Shown here: positions 44,990 through 54,339 of the stretch, in pieces
How positions within the stretch are numbered: position 1 is the stretch's first letter
Layout: the number at the start of each line of letters is the position of its first letter
DNA from: Anthoceros angustus
Lineage: Eukaryota > Streptophyta > Anthocerotopsida > Anthocerotales > Anthocerotaceae
Direction of reading: 5' to 3'
Assembly: GCA_010909165.1 (NCBI GenBank)
Contig: MU008163.1
Coordinates: 620,001 to 684,000 of the forward strand
DNA: 64,000 nucleotides
Translations under genes and position numbers: made by a program
The notes under the pieces: model-generated
What the model was told of the DNA's origin: nothing
The model's input: only the letters and a program-made list of their open reading frames with translations
Database searches by the model: none

Positions 44990-47900
44990 CCTGCCCTGCC
45001 GCCGGGGTCCCCCCCTCTTTCTTCCCCACTCTGTCCGCCCGCTCACCCTCCCGCGTTGTGTAGATGTCCAGCCCGCCCCCCTAGCCTTCTGGTGCTGTAG
45101 GCGCCTCACGCTGCCTTGCCTTACTAGCTCCAGCTGTTCCTCTCCGCTGCCAGTACCCGTTTGTATGGAGCATGGCTTGGCTGCCGAGCGAGGGTAACGT
45201 GGCAGGGCCGCTTGCTTGAAGCTGCTACTGTGAGTGGTAGCTCGAGATTTAGCTTGTGTTAATCCACCACGACTCCATAGGGAGCTTCTCCCGTCCACGC
45301 TTTGCAGCCTTCAGCCTTTTGCTGCTGCCTGTCTGCGAGGTAAGCTCCCGATCTGCCCTGGATATTTCTGTGTTTCTTTTATGTGGTAAGCTGTCGCTGT
45401 GTAGCCTAGAGCTACAATGCATGAAACTCGCGCGCACACCCGTGTAGGGTTTGGATGCAGCGGTGACGCTTGTGTTTGTTTAGCGGAACGCGGCGATGCT
45501 TGTGTCTGTTGGCCTTTCGGTCGTGTTTGTTTGTTTTTGTGCTGCGGCGGCTGGCCTGTTGGCCTTTCGGTCGTGTTTGTTTGTTTTTGTGCTGCGGCGG
45601 CTGGCCATATCGTACCCATTTGCGTTTTTGCACACCGTTGCTTGCAAAGCCTGCCTTTGCTGGTTATGGTGCTGACATCTGTTACCTAAGAGACGTGTGT
45701 GGGTGGGTACATTTGTTTCAGGTACGTGTGATGGAGTGGAGCGCTATCCTACCCTACCCTGCCGCCGGGTCTTCCGCCCGCTCGCCCTCTCGCGTTGTGT
45801 GGATCTGCAGCCCGCCCCGCCCCTAGTGTCCTGGTGCTGTAGGCACCTCACGCTGCCTTGCCTTGCTAGCGCTAACTGTTCCTCCGCTGCCAGTACCCGT
45901 TTGTATGGAGCATGGCTTGGCTGCCGAGCGAGGGTAACGTGGCAGGGCCGCTTGCTTGAAGCTGCTACTGTGAGTGGTAGCTCGAGATTTAGCTTGTGTT
46001 AATCCACCACGACTCCATAGGGAGCTTCTCCCGTCCACGCTTTGCAGCCTTCAGCCTTTTGCTGCTGCCTGTCTGCGAGGTAAGCTCCCGATCTGCCCTG
46101 GATATTTCTGTGTTTCTTTTATGGTAAGCTGTCGCTGTAGCCTAGAGCTACAATGCATGAAACTCGCGCGCACACCCGTGTAGGGTTTGGATGCAGCGGT
46201 GACGCTTGTGTTTGTTTAGCGGAACGCGGCGATGCTTGTGTCTGTTGGCCTTTCGGTCGTGTTTGTTTGTTTTGTGCTGCGGCGGCTGGCCTGTTGGCCT
46301 TTCGGTCGTGTTTGTTTGTTTTGTGCTGCGGCGGCTGGCCATATCGTACCCATTTGCGTTTTTGCACACCGTTGCTTGCAAAGCCTGCCTTTGCTGGTTA
46401 TGGTGCTGACATCTGTTACCTAAGAGACGTGTGTGGTGGGTACATTTGTTTCAGGTACGTGTGATGGAGTGGAGCGCTATCCTACCCTACCCTGCCGCCG
46501 GGGTCTTCCGCCCGCTCGCCCTCTCGCGTTGTGTGGATCTGCAGCCCGCCCCGCCCCTAGCCTTCTGGTGCTGTAGGCGCCTCACGCTGCCTGCCTTACT
46601 AGCTCCAGCTGTTCCTCTCCGCTGCCAGTACCCGTTTGTATGGAGCATGGCTTGCCGAGCGAGGGTAACGTGGCAGGGCCGCTTGCTTGAAGCTGCTACT
46701 GTGAGTGGTAGCTCGAGATTTAGCTTGTGTTAATCCACCACGACTCCATAGGGAGCTTCTCCCGTCCACGCTTTGCAGCCTTCAGCCTTTTGCTGCTGCC
46801 TGTCTGCGAGGTAAGCTCCCGATCTGCCCTGGATATTTCTGTGTTTCTTTTATGGTAAGCTGTCGCTGTGTAGCCTAGAGCTACAATGCATGAAACTCGC
46901 GCGCACACCCGTGTAGGGTTTGGATGCAGCGGTGACGCTTGTGTTTGTTTAGCGGAACGCGGCGATGCTTGTGTCTGTTGGCCTTTCGGTCGTGTTTGTT
47001 TGTTTTGTGCTGCGGCGGCTGGCCTGTTGGCCTTTCGGTCGTGTTTGTTTGTTTTGTGCTGCGGCGGCTGGCCATATCGTACCCATTTGCGTTTTTGCAC
47101 ACCGTTGCTTGCAAAGCCTGCCTTTGCTGGTTATGGTGCTGACATCTGTTACCTAAGAGACGTGTGTGGGTGGGTACATTTGTTTCAGGTACGTGTGATG
47201 GAGTGGAGCGCTATCCTACCCTACCCTGCCGCCGGGGTCTTCCGCCCGCTCGCCCTCTCGCGTTGTGTGGATCTGCAGCCCGCCCCGCCCTAGTGTCCTG
47301 GTGCTGTAGGCACCTCACGCTGCCTTGCCTTGCTAGCGCTAACTGTTCCTCCGCTGCCAGTACCCGTTTGTATGGAGCATGGCTTGGCTGCCGAGCGAGG
47401 GTAACGTGGCAGGGCCGCTTGCTTGAAGCTGCTACTGTGAGTGGTAGCTCGAGATTTAGCTTGTGTTAATCCACCACGACTCCATAGGGAGCTTCTCCCG
47501 TCCACGCTTTGCAGCCTTCAGCCTTTTGCTGCTGCCTGTCTGCGAGGTAAGCTCCCGATCTGCCCTGGATATTTCTGTGTTTCTTTTATGGTAAGCTGTC
47601 GCTGTAGCCTAGAGCTACAATGCATGAAACTCGCGCGCACACCCGTGTAGGGTTTGGATGCAGCGGTGACGCTTGTGTTTGTTTAGCGGAACGCGGCGAT
47701 GCTTGTGTCTGTTGGCCTTTCGGTCGTGTTTGTTTGTTTTGTGCTGCGGCGGCTGGCCTGTTGGCCTTTCGGTCGTGTTTGTTTGTTTTGTGCTGCGGCG
47801 GCTGGCCATATCGTACCCATTTGCGTTTTTGCACACCGTTGCTTGCAAAGCCTGCCTTTGCTGGTTATGGTGCTGACATCTGTTACCTAAGAGACGTGTG

Positions 47901-48260
47901 TGGGTGGGTACATTTGTTTCAGGTACGTGTGATGGAGTGGAGCGCTATCCTACCCTACCCTGCCGCCGGGGTCTTCCGCCCGCTCGCCCTCTCGCGTTGT
48001 GTGGATCTGCAGCCCGCCCCGCCCTAGTGTCCTGGTGCTGTAGGCACCTCACGCTGCCTTGCCTTGCTAGCGCTAACTGTTCCTCTCCGTTGTGGGCACC
48101 GGTTTGTATGGAGCATGGATTGGCTGCCGAGCGAGGTTAACGTGGCAGGGACGCTTGCTTGAAGCTGCTGCTGTGAGTGGTAGCTCCACATCCAGCTCGA
48201 GATCCAGCTTGTGACTCCACAGGGAGTTGATCCCGTAGGCTTTCTGCAGCTTTCAGCCTT
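44990..48260. repeat. Tandem array, units of about 734 bp, at least four copies
   Basis: The anchor 'gtgatggagtggagcgctatcc' occurs at about 45728, 46462, 47196 and 47929, giving spacings of 734, 734 and 733 bp. A first, more diverged unit begins near 44990 and a last, diverged partial unit runs to about 48260. Inner units are almost identical. Each unit contains an internal pair of about 48 bp ('ttggcctttcggtcgtg' to 'gctgcggcggctggcc') in tandem, and a segment ending 'ctgtctgcgag' followed by gtaagctcccg, a good splice donor. The last diverged copy of this segment lies just before the arginine-decarboxylase exon at 48459, which begins after an acceptor. ORFs within units repeat because the DNA repeats and have no domain. 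The array may be an amplified promoter-leader region. Confidence 0.9.
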
Positions 48261-48458
48261 TTGGTGTTTCCTGTCCCCGAGGTAAGCTCCCGCTCATCCC
48301 TGGCTGTTTGTACGTTTTCTCCATGTCGACGGCCGGGTAGCCGGCATGTCTTACCCCTACATACATGGTTGATGTACGCACCATGATGGGGAGTTTGTGG
48401 ACTGACCAGTGTTGAGTTCGTAGAGTGATTGGCGTTCTTGCGTTTCATTGCTGTGTAG

Positions 48459-49093
48459 CTCGAGAGGCAGGAGGCCGTGGAGCAGATCGTGTGCAGGGCT
48501 AGCCCCGGGGTCGGGCACAGCCTCATCATGTGGTTCCCGGACATTCTAAGGCACAGGCTTCATACTTTGAACAATGCCTTTGTTGAGGCCATTGCCAGTC
48601 AGGGCTACAGCGGAGTGTTCCGTGGGGTTTTCCCAATGAAGTGCAATCCGGACCGGCAGATCGTGGGGGACATCATGGAGTACCGGAGGGGACTCGACTA
48701 TGGCCTGGAACCGGGGTCGAATCCGGGAATTCTGGTGGTGATGGCGTGCGTATGCAAGGCCGGTCCCCGAGCTTTTGTGATTTGCAGTGGTAAGGACGCA
48801 GAGCACATCGCCCTTGGCCTAACAGCCAGGAAGATGCAGCTCAACTCCATCATCGTGTTGGAGCAGGAGCACGAGTCAGACATCATGGTGGCAACCAGCC
48901 GGGACATGGACGTGAAGCCTGTCATCGGCTTTAGGGCGAAGCTGAGCACGAAGCGAGGTGGTCAGTGGGGCAAGACCTTCGAGGAAGATGGCAAGTTTGG
49001 TCTGACATCCCGGAACTTGTGAGGGTGGTGGGCAAGGTGAGGGCGGTGGGCATGCTGGACTGCTTGCAGCTGCTCCAGTTTCACTTCGGATAG
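48459..49093 (+). pseudogene. Arginine decarboxylase, N-terminal fragment
   Basis: Homologous to plant biosynthetic arginine decarboxylase (PLP-dependent, first step from arginine to agmatine and polyamines). Starting after an acceptor at 48457-48458, it reads LERQEAVEQIV, LIMWFPDILRHRL, then GVFPMKCNPDR with the PLP-binding lysine in the VK/MKCN motif, GLEPGSNPGILVVMA, IVLEQEHESD and GFRAKLSTK. At about 49006 a frameshift turns the expected segment (PELVRVVGKVR, then LQLLQFHFG) into another frame and puts a TGA in the main one. The homology then ends at a TAG at 49091-49093. The downstream part of the barrel and the second domain are absent, except for a C-terminal piece at 50.3 kb. It is thus a broken gene. 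No N-terminal exon was seen upstream, where the tandem array sits. Confidence 0.85.
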
Positions 49094-49429
49094 GGTGGTG
49101 AGGGTCCAAGATGCAACCTGCAAGCGAGGATGGGGAGGACCAAGTTCCAATGCAGCCTCCAGTGGTTTGATGTACTTGGTCTGAGTGAGTGCAGGAGCTG
49201 AGGGGGTGAAGTGGTCCATGGCATAGAGCTGCTGCACTGCTTCCGGTTATTCCGCATCAGGATGGGCATGAGCATCAGCAGCTAATGCCATGGGAACAGC
49301 TGGCCTGTGAGGCGGCGGAAGCTCTATCTGAAGGCATGGGATCGGAGGAGGAGCAGGTTCCGGGCAGCTCCCCCTGCATCCTTTTGCTTGGAGCTTCAGA
49401 TACTTTGCTTGATTGTCTGCGTCAGGACT
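49094..49429. other. Sequence inserted after the decarboxylase fragment
   Basis: On the minus strand two adjoining open segments separated by a stop read LYAMDHFTPSAPALTQTKY and LPPPHRPAVPMALAADAHA, continuing into the left arm of the fold-back repeat. The composition is Pro/Gln/His-rich. I recognise no domain. It may be the end of a transposon-encoded ORF that starts in the fold-back. Confidence 0.3.
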
Positions 49430-50195
49430 GGCGTGGAGGCGATCACGAGGTTGTGAATTCGTATCCTGATCCAGAGGAGGACCCATATCCTGCATTGCAA
49501 CTTCAGGTGCAACAGGACCAGGCCGAGGCGGTTTCTTGCGCTTGGATGTTGACCTGGGTGCGGGTGGAATAATTGGAGTGGAGGAGGAGCTGGGACATTA
49601 TCTTGAAGCATGATGTGAGATGAAGCATGATGTGAGGTAAACCTGGTGTCGGACCCGGCTGATGCTCCTGCTGCAATCCACCAAGAGTCCTGGCCCAAGG
49701 TCGAGGAATTGGTATGTTGGGTCTGTGTGGATGTTTGTCCAGGGGCTGCTGTTTGAGGATCTAGAAAAGGACCTCCATGTCCCGCCGGTACGTTTGCAGG
49801 TGGCTGCTCATGCCGCTGGTGCAACCGCTGGCTGTGGTGCCTAGGGATTGGTTGGCATGTTCCAAGCAGGAGCAGGAGCCGGGAACCTCACACACCAGCT
49901 GCTCGACAAGCATTCCAGCCAGACCCAGCGTACTAGTTCCTCGACCTTGGACCCAAGCAAGCACTGTCGGTCGATTGCAGCAGTAGCAGCCGTATCCTAG
50001 ACTACGTTCATCTCACACATGCCTGGCCCAACTCCTCCTCCACTCCACCTGTTCCCACCCGCATCCAGGTCAAGGTCCAAGCGGAAGAAGCCGGCTCGGC
50101 CTGTTCCTACTGCACCTGGAGCTGCAATGCAGGATATGGATCCTCCTCCGGATCAGGATCCGAATCCACAACCTTCGTGATTAAGTCTCGCGCAT
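49430..50195. repeat. Imperfect fold-back (inverted repeat) with arms of about 300 bp
   Basis: The left arm at about 49435-49735 recurs in reverse complement at about 49895-50190. Matching pairs include 'gtatcctgatccagagga' with 'tcctccggatcaggatcc', and 'aaggtcgaggaatt' with 'agttcctcgaccttgg'. Both arms encode, away from the centre, the same peptide type, KRKKP.RP.P.AP..AMQDM.PP.DQD. The spacer is about 160 bp. The arms have diverged by substitutions and indels. It lies exactly between the two parts of the arginine decarboxylase. Confidence 0.75.
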
Positions 50196-50334
50196 CCGGG
50201 CGCAAACACATGAAGCGGCCGTGTCCATTTCATGGTCATTGAAAATGAATCGAACATTCATTGGATGCCCATATGTTTGAGAAAGTTTATTTGCACATTT
50301 ATATATTTATGCAACGACTTTGTTCATTTGAAGG

Positions 50335-50615
50335 ACCCTAATCATGGCAAGATGTGCAAGGACGTGTATGGCAACCCGAACCACTACCTGGAGGTGCAAC
50401 CCTTGCAGCCTGGCAAGTCCTACTACATGGGCATGATCCGTGCAGGTGGCCATTCATGGGGAACACGCACAACTTGTTCGGCAACAGCAATATTGTGCGG
50501 GTCACTGAGAGAAGGAAGCGGTGGGTTATGATATTGAGGAGGGTGGCCGAGGCCAGGCTGTCACTGATGTGCTTCGACTCATCCAGCATGAGCCCGATAC
50601 CATGCTGCAGGACTC
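50335..50615 (+). pseudogene. Arginine decarboxylase, C-terminal fragment
   Basis: Resumes homology to plant arginine decarboxylase near its C-terminus: HGKMCKDVYG, then PLQPGKSYYMGMI, then (in a second frame) GTHNLFGNSNIVRV, then (in a third) AVTDVLRLIQHEPDTM. In the intact enzyme the order is YYLGMFL, LHNLFGGPSVVRV, ADVLR.MQHEPELMFE. Two frameshifts are therefore present. About 300 residues between the two fragments are missing and replaced by the 1.2-kb insertion. Orientation is the same as the N-terminal fragment, consistent with one original gene. Confidence 0.8.
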
Positions 50616-51217
50616 GTTATCTTTATAAGACCTCAAGACCCGGGTTGAGGAACCCTACCCGAGGGCCACCTAACCCCTGCTGGCCAAGAAATTCTGGCAG
50701 GCTTAGGATTATCCAGTTGAGGGGGGACAGAGAACTAAACCCCCTCGCCTATGAGCCGCTTGCCTTCATGTGCGCGATCGCAGCTTCAGCTCTTCGACCT
50801 ATCTCTGCACCCTCTCCTAGTTGGTCTATCTACAGGCCTCAACACATCTACAGGCAGCACAGCTTTGGGACGGGGAAGCAGCTTCATGTGCAAAATAATG
50901 CTGGACACGGACATGAAGGTGATGCATTTGTAGCCTGCAGTGCAGGGCATCAAGTTATGTTGTCTGCAGCCACCAGTTTGTTGGATTCCCTGTAGTAAAC
51001 CAGCGTAGTAATTAAAAATTCTCTTTCAGATTAGGAAAGCTAGTCGTTACATTTAGAACAAGTCATGCACTTCTAGACAAGCAATGTTTCACATGTTGGC
51101 TCACAAATAGGATTATGGGGAGTTCGGTCTCGCGCACAAAGCCGCGAAGGAAAGCCTCCTTCACTGCCTTCAGCCAGGACCGTATGTTCTTCATTGGTCT
51201 GACAGTTGATAAGCAAC
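50616..51217. other. Spacer between decarboxylase and P450 relics
   Basis: No gene. A segment at about 50858-50950 is a copy of the dispersed repeat at 34868-34960. The 50616-50850 stretch has an open frame without domain. From 51.0 kb on the minus strand the 3' region of the reversed P450 begins. Confidence 0.4.
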
Positions 51218-53499
51218 TCATTGCTCTTTCGAATTCTCCTTCTTCCGCAGCGTCAGCGGAAAACCGTCTGCCGGGTAGGGAATGGGCCAGACATTCTGCT
51301 TCGGGAAAGGAACTACTCCTGCAGGCTCGAACCTGCATGTGTGCACACAACATCCAGGAGCCGTGAGTACTCTTGAAGGTGATTTCAAGCTCGATGGCTT
51401 CTACGGGATGCAGTGTGTCTTACTCCAACACTTGTAGAAAACGATGCAGAAAAATGAGAATCTGCTGTCTCGCCAGATCTTTGCCAACACAGATTCGGTC
51501 TCCGTTACCAAAAGGTGTGCAGGTATTGAACTTGGGCTTCGCCTGGTGAACATTCCAAAGGTCTAGTCAGTGGCCAGGGCACGAACAGCCGAAGGGAACC
51601 TACCCACCAGAACAGATGATCACTCCGGACAGCAGCAACCACTCTTTGCATGTAAGCTGTGCCCATCGAGTAAGTGATCTTGCCTTCAATCACAAATGAA
51701 GCCCATGCTACAATCCGAGAATTTTGGTAAACGTTTGTTACCTCAAATCGATCAGGATCAAATCTTAGCGGATCAGGGTACACCTCTGAGTCCAGATGGA
51801 AATAGCGGTACCATGTAAGCACCTGCCAGCCTTTTGGAATCAGCATGCCTGAAAGAGGAAAACCCAACTTGTCATCATGACGATGCAGATATATGCGGAC
51901 GAGGTCAGGAGAGCTCTTAGGTGACAACATGAAAACATTATTATCATGTACAGCACGATATCTAAGAGTAGTCTTTCCAGAAGTGCTTACCATCCAACAC
52001 CACATCCTCTTTTGCTTTGCGAGGGCTGAAACCCGCAATGTTAACCAGTCTCATTGTCTCTTGCAAAACTGGCAGCATGTCGAATTCAGGAGCACATACC
52101 ACACAAACGTGAGCACGAAGGAACTTGAAAGTCTACCGGAGGTCTCAACAGTGCGGCTGAAGATTTCACTTGCAAACGCTGTGAAGAAGAAGGCACAGAG
52201 TGGGGCTAACTGGAATTAGACGTACTCGAGTAGTGTAAGTCAGTGCCCTGGTCATTTCCTCCCATTTGATAGCGGCGTCTGGAGGTTGTCCCTTGCAAAA
52301 CTCCTCATGCTCATCCTGCACGCACCACAAATTCAAACAACCATAAACCTTACATCTACAAGGCAAGGATGCAGAGCACACATCACAAACATCACGAAGT
52401 CTCGGAAAATTAGTGAGCACGATCTGACTTACTCTGACTCGCTTTGCGAGCTCTGGATACTGGCACATGTTGTAGCTCAAAGTTGGCTTTCACCTTCTGA
52501 CAGGAACGGACTTGAAGCTGAAGAAGTGCAAAGAGCTTGGAGCCGATTTTGTGATAAATTACAAGACACAGGATTTTGTACAGCGTGTCACGGAAGAGAC
52601 CAAGGGGAAAGGTAATAATACCTGCCTGACGCCTGCATGGCTGGTTTGACAGAATGTGCTCGCCGAACATCTGGTTCTTCTACATTGCCAGGTGTGGATG
52701 TCATTTTGGACAACATGGGGGCTATCTACTTCCAGCGAAACCTTGACGCCCTCGCAGTTGGAGGGAGGCTCTTTATCATCGGATTTCAAGGAGGCACCGT
52801 CGGGGAATTCAGCCTGGGCCCAATTGTTGCTAAACGCCTGACTGTCCAAGGTACCTAACGTTCAAACAAGCCGTGAATCTTGTCTGCTGCATAATCATCT
52901 CATGCAACTAATTCGAGGAGGTTGTTTTTGCAGGGGCCGGTTTGAGGGCTCGGACACCTGAAAATAAGGCTCAGATTGTGGCTGAGGTGAAGAAGCATGT
53001 GTGGCCGGCAATAGATGAAGGGAGAACCCACATCAGGGCACACGTTGTGGTATCATGAGCTGCAAAGAGGACAGTAAGCATGTTGGATCTGATCTGCGCG
53101 TCACTCAGCTTCTAGCTCTCCGTCATCACTCTCCCAAGACAAGAACTGCTGAAGCATATCGTCATGTTGCAGTCGGCCCTTTTCGCCCCGTCTCTTGTCC
53201 ATAAGATGCTGCAAGAACTTGAAGGCTCTTCCAGATCCCTACGGCCAAGAAAATCAGAATGTTCATACCCCATGCATCAGTACATCTATGGTACGCTTCG
53301 TGCAGTCAAGGACCCGGCTCTCAAGATTCAAACCCTTCCACCATACCTTCACAGCCTTGCTCCACGCACTTCCGGGAACCCTGAGTGGGACCACCAAGAG
53401 GCCATGCTCCACGGTACCAACGTCCTGCCGAAACCGATCCAGCTCCACAGACGGTTCCCAGTCGTCGCACATGAGGCACATCGCCACGCAGAACGTAAA
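51218..53499 (-). pseudogene. Second cytochrome P450, interrupted and lacking 5' exons
   Basis: Minus-strand relative of the P450 at 41.2 kb. Exon 3 (53499-53347) reads FTFCVAMCLMCDDWEPS and GSAWSKAVK. Part of exon 4 (about 53255-53150) reads FLQHLMDKRRGEKG. Homology then stops and resumes at about 52483 with LSYNMCQYPELAKRVR, so the I-helix AAHDTTT segment is missing. The exons after that look intact: DEHEEFCKGQPPD, LQETMRLVNIAGFSPRK (ExxR), GMLIPKGWQVLTWYRYF with FDPDRF, TPFGNGDRICVG with the heme cysteine, and FEPAGVVPFPKQN to a TGA at 51218-51220. Exons 1 and 2 are not seen upstream of 53.5 kb. A quinone-oxidoreductase fragment of opposite orientation fills the gap. Confidence 0.88.
52495..53058 (+). 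pseudogene. Quinone oxidoreductase fragment inside the P450 relic
   Basis: Three exon pieces on the plus strand match zinc-free NADPH:quinone oxidoreductases of the zeta-crystallin/PIG3 type (MDR superfamily). Piece one, from about 52500 to 52613, reads LKLKKCKELGADFVINYKT and FVQRVTEETKGK. Piece two, from 52692, reads GVDVILDNMGAIYFQRNLD and GGRLFIIGFQGG. Piece three, from about 52934, reads GLRARTPENKAQIVAEV and ends at a TGA at 53056-53058. Introns lie between them with GT..AG ends, so the copy came from DNA, not from spliced RNA. The N-terminal catalytic domain and the expected C-terminal segment after EGR are absent. It lies exactly where the P450 homology is broken. Confidence 0.82.
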
Positions 53500-53596
53500 C
53501 TGCACAGGAGTCGCACATACCATCCACACAGGTACACACGGACTGCAGATAAGAGTTAGCCCATCACAGAAAAGACGAGCTTCGACACAGGCTGTC

Positions 53597-53660
53597 AGCT
53601 GATCACTACATCTATTCAAGTCACCTACAGCTGATCACTACATCTATTCAAGTCACCTAC
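53597..53660. repeat. 32-bp direct duplication
   Basis: Two perfect adjacent copies of a unit starting agctgatcactacatc, at 53597-53628 and 53629-53660, just beyond the 5' end of the P450 relic. It could be a local slippage product or a trace at an insertion edge. Confidence 0.95.
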
Positions 53661-54339
53661 ATCCTTAAGCGCCCTCACAGTCTCCATGTTATCCTTGTCG
53701 GCCATGGCAGCAACCATGTTAGGCGATATACGAGTGTTAGGCAACATACGGACACATATGTATACCTTGCCCGATACGATGTACTGTACGAGCCACCGCC
53801 ATGGCTGTGGATATAAATGGAGAGCTCATGCTGCCAGCGTCTGGTAAGGCAAAGTTTTTGGTACTTTCACCGCCTCGAGCTTAAGAATCGGTATCGAGCC
53901 TCGCCCAACGTTCAGGACGTGCAGGCATGGTTGCGGGGACGAAGGAGTTGGCCAAGGGTCGTGTCGACACGCCGCAATAGGAATTTGAAGCGCCCATGGG
54001 GAGCTGGCGTGGATGCTCGGCAACAGCTGGTTGCCTCAAATGAAAGGATTGCCCAGTTGAATGCATCGAGTGAGCGGATTGCTCACCTTGAGCAAGCGTT
54101 ACAGCGGCCTTGCAAATCCATCAGGACCCTATGTCACGGCTTCAAGGTATGGAAAAGGTAAAGGGATCAAGGCCAGATGTGGAACGCAAAAGTTTGGGCA
54201 ACCAGCCCAAAAGAGCGAGGAAGAACGAACTTGATTTTTTGGCTAAAATGATTGAAGGATCATGCCGGATTTTGAAATCCTTGAAGTCGGAGTTGTAGGA
54301 TATTGTTAGGGAGGCGTAAAGGATATCTCGGGAAAAGAA
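53661..54339 (+). other. Spacer with coiled-coil ORF remnant
   Basis: Frames at about 53817-54161 and 54110-54298 hold heptad-like segments (ASNERIAQLNASSERIAHLEQ and MIEGSCRILKSLKSEL in neighbouring frames, shortened here) and basic stretches. They look like parts of one former ORF separated by a frameshift, possibly the tail of a retroelement structural protein. No domain is recognised. Confidence 0.35.

Noticed and set aside
45417-48027. Repeated ORFs of 60-135 codons on both strands in the tandem array
   Set aside because: They recur only because the 734-bp DNA unit recurs; no domain and both strands are open.
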